Positions 7,852-16,297 of a stretch of 64,000 bases of DNA are shown in pieces; position 1 is the stretch's first letter, and each line of letters starts with the position of its first letter. The notes beneath the pieces were generated by a model, which was not told the DNA's origin, did not search any database, and saw only the letters and a program-made list of their open reading frames with translations. Position numbers and translations under genes: made by a program. Origin of the DNA: Cellulosimicrobium terreum. GTDB lineage: Bacteria > Actinomycetota > Actinomycetes > Actinomycetales > Cellulomonadaceae. Location of the stretch: assembly GCA_014803435.1 (NCBI GenBank), contig JACYFD010000001.1, positions 124,001-188,000 on the forward strand. Direction: 5' to 3'.

Positions 7852-9723
7852 TCAGGAGACGAGGATCTCGTTCAGCTCGACGCGGTTCTCCCCGGCCTGG
7901 TTCTGCGGCAGCTCCGTGAACCACAGGACGATCGAGTCGGTCTCGACGGCCTCGGGCAGCGCGAACTCGACACCCGGGCTCAGCGGACCGGACGCGAGCA
8001 CGTCGCCCTTCGTCGGCGAGTCGGCGCTCGTCGCGCGGATCTCGACGTTCCCGCCCTGCACCGTGGTGTCGAGGATGATCGTCGTCACGGAAGCCTTCTC
8101 CTCGAGCGCGACGGCGTAACCGATGCCGTTCTTGAGCCCGGCGAACTGGGCTGTGTTGTAGCGGCGCGACGACCAGAAGGTCTCCGGCTGGCCGTCGTAG
8201 GCGCGCGGGGCCTCGTCGGGGTGCTCGCCGTCGTTGTCGCCCAGCGCGTCACCCTCGGGGTCGAGCGCCGTGCCCTGCGCGATGACGGGGCGGACCTCCG
8301 GCTCTGGCTCCGGCTCGGCAGGTTCCTCGGCACCCTCGCCCCCCTCGGCAGGTTCCTCCGTACCTTCCTCCGGCGCGGCGGTCTGCTGCTCGGCCTGCAG
8401 CGGCGGCTCGAAGCCCTCGAACGCCGTGTTGACGGCCCACCACACGCCGTAGCCGACGAGGATCAGGGCGAGCACGATCACGAAGGGGGTGGCGTTGAAC
8501 CGGCGCGGGCCCCTGCGGGGCGGCGGAGCCACAGGGGGCGGTCCGGCAGGCGCCCCACCGGCGGGCTCCGACCACGTCTCCTGCGTCTGCTCGACGCCGT
8601 TCGCGGCGGCGTACGACGCCGGCGCAGCAGCGGGTGCCTGGGCGGGCATCGTCGCGGTCGTGCCTTCGAGACCGACGGGTGCCGTCTGCGCGGTGGCGGC
8701 GCCTGCGTACCCGGCGGCGCCTGCTGCGGCGACGGCACCTGTGGCGGGACCGACGCGGTGGATCCGACCGGTCGAGGGCCGGCGGACCGGCGGTGCCGGC
8801 GGCGGCGTCCCGGGCGGGGACGCCGCGCCCATGTCGAACGCGCTGCGCACGGACTGCCGGTTCACGCCCGCGGAGGCGGCCGGCACGAACGGTGGGATCG
8901 CGGCGACGACGGAGACCTCGCCCCAGGGCTCGAGCGCGGTGACGACGTCCGCGGGGTTGCGCGGGCCGTCGCCGGAGAGGTCACGGGTCCAGTCCTCGGC
9001 CTCGCCCGCGACCGGCCGGAACGTCTGGGCGCAGAGCTCGTCGAGGTCCTCGGGGACGTCGTACCGGACGTTCGACAGCCGGACGACGTCTGAGCCGTCG
9101 CGCTGGGCGGGCAGCGGGTGGATCGCCTGGTCGTCGATCCACGGCACGTCGAGCGCGGGCCCGGCCCAGCGGGCAGTCATCGCGTAGTAGAGGAGGGCGA
9201 CCAGCCCGACGGCGTCCGCGCGGGAGGTCCGCACGGGGTCGCGCTGGTCCTGGTCGGCCAGACCGGCGTCGAGCCCGAGCCCGGTCACGACGACGCGGCT
9301 GCCGTCGACGCGCACGCAGTCGGGGCGCAGGGCGAGGTGGTGCACACCGCGGCGACGGGCGCTCTCGAGCGCGGCGGCGGCCTCGCCGACCAGCGCACGA
9401 GCCTGCTGCGGGTCGATGATGCCGCCGGCGACGACCTCGCTGAGGGTCACGCCCGCGAACGGTTCGGTGACGATGTAGGCGACGCCGTCCTCGGAACCGA
9501 CGTCCAGCACGCGGGTCAGACGAGGGTCGGCGACCAGGGCCGCGCGTCGTGCGGAGTCGAGCGCCTCGGCGACGAACCGGCCCGAGACCAGGGAGACCCG
9601 GACCGTGCGGTCGAGGATCTGGTCGTTGGCGGACCAGGCGGTGACGTCCGCGAGGTCGGACGGGAGCGGCGCGTCGAGCCGGTAGCGCGCGACGAGAACA
9701 GTTCCAGGGGCAACGCCGTTCAC
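7852..9723 (-). CDS. MviN-type pseudokinase with transmembrane segment and extracellular binding domain
   Basis: The N-terminal 250 residues look like a Ser/Thr protein kinase fold that has lost catalysis: the HRD position reads HHLALRPD and the DFG position reads GLGLDAG. A Pro/Ala-rich linker follows. Next is one transmembrane segment near residues 400-425 (ATPFVIVLALILVGYGVWW), an acidic Glu/Pro-rich stretch, and a C-terminal beta-rich domain resembling discoidin-like carbohydrate-binding modules (YDGQPETFWSSRRYNTAQF). In M. tuberculosis the same arrangement is fused to the C-terminus of MviN (Rv3910), where the phosphorylated pseudokinase recruits FhaA. Here it is a separate gene 113 bp after murJ. 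GTG at 9723 has GAGGAGG 5 bases upstream. Role in regulating lipid II export is inferred from that homology and position. Confidence 0.8.
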   Translation of the reverse strand: MNGVAPGTVLVARYRLDAPLPSDLADVTAWSANDQILDRTVRVSLVSGRFVAEALDSARRAALVADPRLTRVLDVGSEDGVAYIVTEPFAGVTLSEVVAGGIIDPQQARALVGEAAAALESARRRGVHHLALRPDCVRVDGSRVVVTGLGLDAGLADQDQRDPVRTSRADAVGLVALLYYAMTARWAGPALDVPWIDDQAIHPLPAQRDGSDVVRLSNVRYDVPEDLDELCAQTFRPVAGEAEDWTRDLSGDGPRNPADVVTALEPWGEVSVVAAIPPFVPAASAGVNRQSVRSAFDMGAASPPGTPPPAPPVRRPSTGRIHRVGPATGAVAAAGAAGYAGAATAQTAPVGLEGTTATMPAQAPAAAPASYAAANGVEQTQETWSEPAGGAPAGPPPVAPPPRRGPRRFNATPFVIVLALILVGYGVWWAVNTAFEGFEPPLQAEQQTAAPEEGTEEPAEGGEGAEEPAEPEPEPEVRPVIAQGTALDPEGDALGDNDGEHPDEAPRAYDGQPETFWSSRRYNTAQFAGLKNGIGYAVALEEKASVTTIILDTTVQGGNVEIRATSADSPTKGDVLASGPLSPGVEFALPEAVETDSIVLWFTELPQNQAGENRVELNEILVS

Positions 9724-9835
9724 CGGACCTCCTCTACAGGTGGGGTGGGCAGCACCACCACATGGTACGCGGGTCCGGATTGACCGGATTCTCGTTCGGG
9801 CTGCCTGTGTGTCGTCGTCGGGATCGTGGTCGGTC

Positions 9836-11776
9836 TCATCGTCGCAGCAGACGGCGTGCCTTGCTGACGACGGGGGCGGCGAGCTCGTCCAGCTCGCGGA
9901 CCCGCAGGAGCTTCAGTCCGCCGACGTAGGCCACGAGCATCAGCGTCCCGGCGACCGCGACGACGACGGCGGCCTGCCACCACGCGAGGCCGAAGATCGT
10001 CCCGAAGACCTGCACGAACACCTGCACCGCGCCCCAGCCCACGGCGGCGCTGACTCCCGCGGCGAGGACCGCCTTGATGTGCATGCGGGAGATGCGACCG
10101 CCGTCGAGGCCGTGCAGGGTCTTGCGCAGGCCCGCGGTTCGCAGCGCGACCGCGACGATGTTCGACAGGCTCATCGCGGCGGCGACCCCGACGACCCACC
10201 AGTGCGGGTCCAGGGTGCGGGTTCCGAGCCACGCCACGCCGACGAGCACGATCGTGCCGGGGACCTGGATCCAGAAGACCGTCCGCCCGTCCTCGAACGC
10301 GTAGTAGACCCACTTCATGAGCACCATGCCGCCGAGCGGCACCAGCCCGAACGCCATCGCGACGAGCACCTGCGCGACGGCCGCGCCCGACGCGGCGCTC
10401 ACGGAAGGGACGAGGAGCTTGGTGATCGGGAGGGCGAGCACGACGAGGACGGCGGTCGCGAAGACGGTGAACACCCCGACGGTCCGCACGCCGCGCGACA
10501 GGTCTCGACGCACGCGTCCGACGTCGCCGGCGTGCGCGGCGGCACTCATCCCGGTGAAGAGCGCGGTCGCGATGGAGACGGTGACGAGCGAGTGGGGGAG
10601 CAGGTAGATCATCAGCGCCTGCGTGTAGGCCGCGTTGCCCGCGACCGTCAGGGTCTCGGTGAACGCGCCGGGCACGGCGGTGACGAGGCCGCTCACCACA
10701 CCCTGCCCCGCGGGGTCGCCCGCCTGCGTGCCGAACGTGGCGGCGAGCGCGGCCCGCGGGGCCTCGGAGGCGAACCGCGTCGTGAAGAGGACGCCGACCT
10801 GCTCGAGGATGACGGCCGCGAACGTCCACAGCGCGACCTGGCCGGCTGACCGCAGGCCGATGCCGTGGATGCCGAGGCGGGCGTGCCAGCGGAACCCGGA
10901 CCTCCACAGGGGCACGATGAGGATGAGGGCCTGGGCCGCGACGCCCAGGGTCGCGGTCCCGGCGAGGAGCGCGATCTTGGAACCGTCCCACTGCGTGAGG
11001 TTGTCCGTGGAGCCCGCCGCGTAGGGGCCGTAGACGGCGATGAACGCGCCGAATCCCACGATGGAGACGACGTTGTTCAGCGCGGGCGCCCACATGAACG
11101 GTCCGAACTGACCGCGCGCGTTGAGGACCTGCCCGAGCAGCGTGTAGAGGCCGTAGAAGAAGAGCTGTGGCGTGCACCAGAACGCGAACGCCACGGCGAG
11201 CGACGTCTGCGGCCCGGTCCAGCCGGGGCCGGACATGACCGCCACGAGCAGGGCGGAGCCCGCGGTCAGGAGCGCCGAGACGGCCAGGAGCGTGACGCCG
11301 GAGAGCGTGAGCAGCTTGTCCAGGCGTTCCTGGCTGTTGCGCGCGCGGTAGGCCCGCACGATCTGCGGCACGAGCACCGCGTTGAGGACACCGCCGGCGA
11401 GGATGGCGAACAGGACGTTCGGGATCTTGTTCGCGATGTCGAACGCGTCCGCGACGAGCCCCGTCGTGCCGATCGCCGCGACGAGGAGCACGTTGCGGAC
11501 CAGGCCGAGCGCGCGGGACACGAACGTCCCGGAGGCCATGAGCGCGGACGAGCGACCGAGGCTCGTGCTCCGCGCGGCGGCGGGCACCTCGGTGCCGCCC
11601 TCGGCGGCCTCGTCCGGCGATACGGCCGCCGCCGGGTCGCCCGCGAGCGTCGCGGGTCCGGGACCGGCGGGCACGTCGTCGGTCAGGTCACGGGGCGCGT
11701 CGTCGGGAACGGCGGGGGTGGGCCGCCGTCGGGATCCTCCCGGTGGGCGCGCGTGCCGCGGGGTGCCGGGCGTCAT
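9836..11776 (-). CDS. murJ: lipid II flippase MurJ (MviN)
   Basis: Polytopic membrane protein of the MOP superfamily that flips lipid II for peptidoglycan synthesis. It has 646 residues. A Pro/Ala/Glu-rich cytoplasmic head of about 70 residues precedes the first transmembrane helix. The MurJ signature GTFVSRALGLVRNVLLVAAIG lies near residue 85, followed by about 14 hydrophobic helices and a short basic C-terminus. The start ATG overlaps the stop of the DUF6049 gene (ATGA), so it is coupled to that gene. Unlike M. tuberculosis MviN it ends after the membrane domain; the kinase-like part is the next gene. Confidence 0.95.
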   Translation of the reverse strand: MTPGTPRHARPPGGSRRRPTPAVPDDAPRDLTDDVPAGPGPATLAGDPAAAVSPDEAAEGGTEVPAAARSTSLGRSSALMASGTFVSRALGLVRNVLLVAAIGTTGLVADAFDIANKIPNVLFAILAGGVLNAVLVPQIVRAYRARNSQERLDKLLTLSGVTLLAVSALLTAGSALLVAVMSGPGWTGPQTSLAVAFAFWCTPQLFFYGLYTLLGQVLNARGQFGPFMWAPALNNVVSIVGFGAFIAVYGPYAAGSTDNLTQWDGSKIALLAGTATLGVAAQALILIVPLWRSGFRWHARLGIHGIGLRSAGQVALWTFAAVILEQVGVLFTTRFASEAPRAALAATFGTQAGDPAGQGVVSGLVTAVPGAFTETLTVAGNAAYTQALMIYLLPHSLVTVSIATALFTGMSAAAHAGDVGRVRRDLSRGVRTVGVFTVFATAVLVVLALPITKLLVPSVSAASGAAVAQVLVAMAFGLVPLGGMVLMKWVYYAFEDGRTVFWIQVPGTIVLVGVAWLGTRTLDPHWWVVGVAAAMSLSNIVAVALRTAGLRKTLHGLDGGRISRMHIKAVLAAGVSAAVGWGAVQVFVQVFGTIFGLAWWQAAVVVAVAGTLMLVAYVGGLKLLRVRELDELAAPVVSKARRLLRR

Positions 11777-13932
11777 CGGTCGTCCTCGGACGTGCCCGAC
11801 GCCGGGTCCGGCGCGGGCTGGTCGAGGGTCGCGCCGGCGACGCGACGGGGCGAGCGCCCGCGGCGGATCGTGCGCCAGATCCCGGCGAGCAGGGCGACGA
11901 CGAGCAGCACCGCGGCGACGGTGGTACCGACGGACTCCCAGTCCGCGCGGACCCGCACGCCGAGCTCCAGCGGCTGCGCGACCTGCACGGCCGGCTCCGC
12001 CGCGCTGACCACGGAGACCGTGACCGTGACGTTGCCGCTGCCGAACCCCTCGACGGGGACCTGCACGGTGGTCTCGCCGCCCGCGGGCACCACGGCGGTC
12101 GGCCGCTGCGTGACCTGGAGCTGCTGACCGTCGGGGCGCAGGACGACCCGCACCCGTGCGTCCTGCTCGAGCTCGTTGCGCACCCGCACGGGCAGGCTCT
12201 CGGACTCGGCCACGAACGTGATGGTCGACCCGGGCACCAGCGTGATGCTCTCCAGCACCGTGCTCGTCGAGCGCTGTGCCTCCTGGACCGCGCGTCGTCG
12301 TGCGTCGGGGTCCGTGCGGAAGGCGACGGACGTGGGGGAGACGAAGCCGGGCTCGCGCGGCTCGGTGAGCTCGGACGGCTCGACGGCGACGCTCGCGAAG
12401 TCCGCGAGGTCGCTGCGCGACCGGTCGAGCGCGCGCAGCTGCGCGGGCGGCATCTCCGTCTCGGCCGTGGCCTCGGCGGGCAGCTCGGTGCGCGCGACGT
12501 CGGGCACCGGGGTGGACAGGATGTCGGACACCGAGGTGAGCGCCACCCAGGGGGCGTCGGCGAGCGCGGCGAGCTGCGTGGTGAGGGCCGCGACGTCCGG
12601 CTCCCAGGTGCGTCCCAGCGTGGCGAGCACGTACCGCTCCTCGGCGGGGCGCTCGCGCGCGACGACCGCCGTCTCCGCGAGGAGCCGCTGCGTCGAGGTC
12701 ACGTCGTCACCGGCGGCCACGAGACCGGTGATGACCGGGTCGGCGACCAGGGCGGTCAGGTCCCCGGCCGTCGTCGACACGTCCGCGAGCCCCGACGGCG
12801 TGTACGTGAGGGCCTCGTCGGGCGTGAGGCCGTCGCCGCCCACCACCAGGGTGTTCACGCCCGACGCCGCAGCCAGGGTCGTCGTCCGCAGGTCCGGTAC
12901 CGGGTCGGCGGGCCAGGCCAGGTCCGTGCGCCACGGGGCGTCCGGGTCCAGCGGTGTCGACCCGTCGCCCGGGAGCGGCGTGCCCAGCGGCAGGTCGGCA
13001 CCGGCCTGCGCGTACGCGGCGAGGTCCGGGTCGTACGCCGGCAGCGCGAAGGTCGTCCGACCGGCGGTGGCGTCGACCAGCTCGCTGCCCCACGCCTCGA
13101 CCGCGGGGTCGGGGGACGCGCCCGCGGCGGCCACGAGGGCCGGGTCGACGGCCCACGCCACCTCCGACGTCGTACCCGTGGCAGCGAGCAGGCGACCGAG
13201 CCGACCGTCGTCGCGGGCCGCGGCCGACAGCGCGTCGGTGTAGGTCTCGGGGTCCGCCTCGACGGGCGGACCGGTGACGGCGGCGAGGATCCCCAGACCG
13301 AGCGGGGTGACGTCGCCCGAGGGCGGTGCGACGACGAAGGTGCGCGCCGCGGCGACGCGCGACCCCCGCTCCGTCACGACGAGCGCGATCCCACGCGGAC
13401 CCCAGTCGCTGCCCTCGGTGATGCCGAGCTGCGCGGCGGGGACGGAGAGCTTCACGTCCGTCGTCGTGCCGGGCTCGATCGGGTCCAGCGACTCGTCCGC
13501 GACGCGGTACCCCGTCCGCCCGGCGACACCGGCCTCCACCCAGCCGTCGAGCGTCGACCGGGTCGAGAGCGACCGGCGGTCGACGCCCAGGAACACGGCG
13601 GGCGACTCGAGGGTCGTCTCCGTGGAGTTCGTGACACGAAGGGTCACGTCCAGGGTGTCGCCCGCGGCCAGCACGCCGGGGGTGAGGACCACGATCTCCG
13701 CGACGACGGCCGCGTCGTCGGGCGTGACGGCCGTCGCCGCCGCACGCGTCGTCCACGCCGACGCACGGCTGGCGGTCGGGAGCAGGACGACCACCACGAC
13801 AAGGGCGACGAGGACCGTGACGACCAGCCGGGTCAGCAGGGGCAGGGTCCGCGCGCGACGGGTCGCGGTGGCGGGACGGACCGGCGTCGACGCGCCCGCG
13901 GCGCGCACGCCGCGGGAGGCGGTGGACGTCAT
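11773..13932 (-). CDS. DUF6049 family secreted/membrane protein (Rv3909-like)
   Basis: 719 residues. A basic head is followed by a transmembrane/signal segment near residues 33-52, then a large extracytoplasmic region with beta-rich repeats (LDVTLRVTNSTETTLESP near the front). A single C-terminal transmembrane helix (VAAVLLVVALLAGIW) and a basic tail end the protein. This gives a two-anchor envelope protein with nearly all its mass outside. Position between the NUDIX gene and murJ, with ATGA/TGA overlaps on both sides, matches Rv3909 of M. tuberculosis. Function is not established; involvement in envelope assembly with MurJ is an inference from strict synteny. Confidence 0.8.
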   Translation of the reverse strand: MTSTASRGVRAAGASTPVRPATATRRARTLPLLTRLVVTVLVALVVVVVLLPTASRASAWTTRAAATAVTPDDAAVVAEIVVLTPGVLAAGDTLDVTLRVTNSTETTLESPAVFLGVDRRSLSTRSTLDGWVEAGVAGRTGYRVADESLDPIEPGTTTDVKLSVPAAQLGITEGSDWGPRGIALVVTERGSRVAAARTFVVAPPSGDVTPLGLGILAAVTGPPVEADPETYTDALSAAARDDGRLGRLLAATGTTSEVAWAVDPALVAAAGASPDPAVEAWGSELVDATAGRTTFALPAYDPDLAAYAQAGADLPLGTPLPGDGSTPLDPDAPWRTDLAWPADPVPDLRTTTLAAASGVNTLVVGGDGLTPDEALTYTPSGLADVSTTAGDLTALVADPVITGLVAAGDDVTSTQRLLAETAVVARERPAEERYVLATLGRTWEPDVAALTTQLAALADAPWVALTSVSDILSTPVPDVARTELPAEATAETEMPPAQLRALDRSRSDLADFASVAVEPSELTEPREPGFVSPTSVAFRTDPDARRRAVQEAQRSTSTVLESITLVPGSTITFVAESESLPVRVRNELEQDARVRVVLRPDGQQLQVTQRPTAVVPAGGETTVQVPVEGFGSGNVTVTVSVVSAAEPAVQVAQPLELGVRVRADWESVGTTVAAVLLVVALLAGIWRTIRRGRSPRRVAGATLDQPAPDPASGTSEDDR

Positions 13933-14609
13933 GAGTGGTCGGTCGAGCTCCGGGGGCCGTTCGGGCGCTGGGTCGTGGTCACCCTACTCTCGACCACGGC
14001 GCGCAGGCGCGTGCGGTGACCCGCGAGCACGCTCTGCGCGACGAGCGCGATGCGCCGCTCGTTCGGGTACGCGAGGCGAGCCGCGAGGTCGTCGACCGCG
14101 ATCCACGCGACGTCCTCCGCCTCGCCGTCCGGGTCGCCCTCGACCGTGAGGTACCCGCCGGTCGCGCGCAGCAGGAAGTGGTGGACGACCTTGTGCACCC
14201 GTCGGTCGTCGCCCGTGAACCAGTAGTCGATGACGCCGAGGCGCTCGCGGATCGCACCCTGGATGCCGGTCTCCTCCGCGATCTCACGGACCGCAGCCTC
14301 CTCGGGCGTCTCCGTGCCCTCGAGGTGGCCCTTCGGCAGGCACCACTCGAGCCGCCCGCCCCGGTTGCGCCGGGCGATGACGGCGGCGTGCGGACGCCCC
14401 TGGTCCAGCTCGATCACGAGGCCGCCGGCGGACTCCTCCTCCACGACGGGCAGCGGCGGCGGGGTGGGCGCCGGGCGCGCGTGGGGGTCGATGCGCAGCG
14501 CGTGACCGCCGGGAGGTGCGGGCACGGGGACGGACCGCTCGTCGCCCTCGCCCGCGCGACCGGCCCCCGGGTCCCTCCGGGGCTCGTCGGCGTGCGCAGC
14601 GGTGGACAT
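13929..14609 (-). CDS. NUDIX hydrolase (MutT4-like, Rv3908 position)
   Basis: Hydrolyses a nucleoside diphosphate linked to another moiety. The NUDIX box is complete: GHLEGTETPEEAAVREIAEE, with the catalytic REIAEETGI near residue 125. About 60 residues of Pro/Asp-rich sequence precede the domain. 226 residues. It overlaps the DUF6049 gene by four bases and is the first gene of the NUDIX-DUF6049-murJ unit. A TAAAGT hexamer ends 6 bases before the ATG and no ribosome-binding site is present, so the transcript is probably leaderless. Substrate cannot be told from sequence. Confidence 0.88.
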   Translation of the reverse strand: MSTAAHADEPRRDPGAGRAGEGDERSVPVPAPPGGHALRIDPHARPAPTPPPLPVVEEESAGGLVIELDQGRPHAAVIARRNRGGRLEWCLPKGHLEGTETPEEAAVREIAEETGIQGAIRERLGVIDYWFTGDDRRVHKVVHHFLLRATGGYLTVEGDPDGEAEDVAWIAVDDLAARLAYPNERRIALVAQSVLAGHRTRLRAVVESRVTTTQRPNGPRSSTDHS

Positions 14610-14615
14610 GGACCA

Positions 14616-14621
14616 ACTTTA
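14616..14621 (-). promoter_or_regulatory. -10 box of a leaderless promoter for the NUDIX-DUF6049-murJ operon
   Basis: TAAAGT on the minus strand, 6 bases before the ATG at 14609, places transcription start at or next to the A of the start codon. Confidence 0.6.
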
Positions 14622-14678
14622 CCGACAGAAGACCGTCTGGCCGGGACGCGGGTGCCGCATCTGGCAGGCTTGGGTGTC

Positions 14679-16217
14679 GTGCCGACACCTTTCGAACCCT
14701 CGTCGCCCGCCGCCGCTCTCGAGCTGCAGCGCCGTGCCCTCGGCGTGCTCACCGAGATGGCGCCGGCCGCGATCGAGCTGGGAGAGCTCTTCCGCGCGGC
14801 CGGTCACGAGCTCGCTCTCGTCGGTGGTCCCGTGCGCGACGCGTTCCTGGGCCGGGCCAGCAACGACCTCGACTTCGCGACGTCGGCCTCGCCGGACGAG
14901 ACGCAGGCGATCCTCGCGCGGTGGGGCGACGCCCACTGGGACATCGGCAAGGAGTTCGGCACGATCGGGGCGAAGCAGTTCGCACGAGGGCGCGACCGTG
15001 CCGGCGCGACGGCGGAGGACCTCGTCGTCGAGGTGACGACGTACCGGACGGACGAGTACGACCCGATGTCGCGCAAGCCGGTCGTCGCGTTCGGCGACAC
15101 GCTCGAGGGCGACCTGTCGCGTCGCGACCTCACGGTCAACGCGATGGCGGTACGCGTCCCGGAGATGACGTTCGTGGACCCGTTCGACGGGATCGGCGAC
15201 CTCGCGCGGCGCCTGCTGCGCACACCGATCGCACCCGAGCGCTCGTTCGACGACGACCCGTTGCGCATGATGCGCGCGGCGCGGTTCGCGGCGCAGCTCG
15301 GGTTCACGGTCGAGCCGGGCACGCTCGCGGCGGTCGTGGCGATGGCGTCGCGCATCGAGATCGTGTCGGCCGAGCGCGTCCAGGTCGAGCTGTCGAAGCT
15401 GCTCTGCGGTGGGGAGCCGCGACGCGGCCTCGAGGTGCTCGTGGACACGGGTCTCGCGGACCACGTGCTCCCCGAGCTGCCCGCGCTCCAGCTCGAGATC
15501 GACGAGCACCACCGGCACAAGGACGTCTACCAGCACTCGCTCACGGTCCTGGACCAGGCGATCGCGCAGGAGACGGGGCCCGACGGCGCGGTGCCCGCCC
15601 CCGACCTCGTGCTGCGGCTCGCGTCGCTGCTCCACGACGTCGGCAAGCCGCCGACCCGCAGGTTCGAGGAGGGTGGCGGCGTCAGCTTCCACCACCACGA
15701 GGTCGTCGGGGCCAAGATGGTCGCGAAGCGGCTCAAGGCGCTGCGCTACGACAAGCAGGTCGTGAAGGACGTGGCGCGGCTCGTCGAGCTGCACCTGCGC
15801 TTCCACGGCTACGGGGACGGCGCGTGGACCGACTCCGCGGTCCGCCGGTACGTCACCGACGCGGGGCCGCTGCTCGAGCGGCTGCACCGCCTGACGCGCG
15901 CCGACTGCACGACGCGCAACCGCCGCAAGGCGCAGCGGCTGCGCGAGTCGTACGACGACCTCGAGCGTCGGATCACCGACCTGCGCGCGAAGGAGGAGCT
16001 CGACGCGGTCCGTCCCGACCTCGACGGCGCGCAGATCATGGCGATCCTGGGCGTCCCGCCGGGTCCGGTGGTGGGGCGCGCGTACAAGCACCTGCTGGAG
16101 CTGCGCCTGGACCGCGGCCCGGCCGACGACGACACGGCCCGGGCCGACCTGCTGCGCTGGTGGGCCGACCAGCCCGAGTCCGACCAGCCCGCCGACCAGC
16201 CTGTCGACCAGCCCTGA
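14679..16217 (+). CDS. cca: CCA tRNA nucleotidyltransferase / poly(A) polymerase family
   Basis: Class II nucleotidyltransferase that adds or repairs the 3' CCA of tRNA (PcnA, Rv3907c position). Seen: LVGGPVRDAFLGR with the nucleotidyltransferase signature, SNDLDFATSASP with the metal-binding DxD, and RRDLTVNAMAVR, then the neck/body region. A C-terminal HD domain has HRHKDVYQHSLTVLD and LLHDVGKPPTR. 512 residues, ending in a Asp/Gln/Pro repeat tail (DQPADQPVDQP). GTG at 14679 was chosen as the last start before conserved sequence. No ribosome-binding site is visible, and the divergent NUDIX start is only 70 bp away, so both are probably leaderless. Longer frames upstream are shadows of the NUDIX gene. 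Confidence 0.92.
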   Translation: MPTPFEPSSPAAALELQRRALGVLTEMAPAAIELGELFRAAGHELALVGGPVRDAFLGRASNDLDFATSASPDETQAILARWGDAHWDIGKEFGTIGAKQFARGRDRAGATAEDLVVEVTTYRTDEYDPMSRKPVVAFGDTLEGDLSRRDLTVNAMAVRVPEMTFVDPFDGIGDLARRLLRTPIAPERSFDDDPLRMMRAARFAAQLGFTVEPGTLAAVVAMASRIEIVSAERVQVELSKLLCGGEPRRGLEVLVDTGLADHVLPELPALQLEIDEHHRHKDVYQHSLTVLDQAIAQETGPDGAVPAPDLVLRLASLLHDVGKPPTRRFEEGGGVSFHHHEVVGAKMVAKRLKALRYDKQVVKDVARLVELHLRFHGYGDGAWTDSAVRRYVTDAGPLLERLHRLTRADCTTRNRRKAQRLRESYDDLERRITDLRAKEELDAVRPDLDGAQIMAILGVPPGPVVGRAYKHLLELRLDRGPADDDTARADLLRWWADQPESDQPADQPVDQP

Positions 16218-16219
16218 CG

Positions 16220-16281
16220 CGCCGAACCCCGGGTTGCGCGCCGATCTGGACGACGATCGGGGCGCAACCCGGGGTTCGGCG
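16220..16281. terminator. bidirectional terminator between cca and the MFS gene
   Basis: Two 27-base arms (16220-16246 and 16255-16281) are complementary with a single mismatch and are separated by 8 bases. The element lies 2 bp after the cca stop and 16 bp before the stop of the converging transporter gene, so it can end transcription from both sides. Confidence 0.85.
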
Positions 16282-16297
16282 GGTCCGTGCGGGCAGG

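Noticed and set aside
6901-9093. 730-residue open frame on the plus strand
   Set aside because: Antisense shadow of trxB and the pseudokinase; composition is low-complexity Arg/Gly/Asp.
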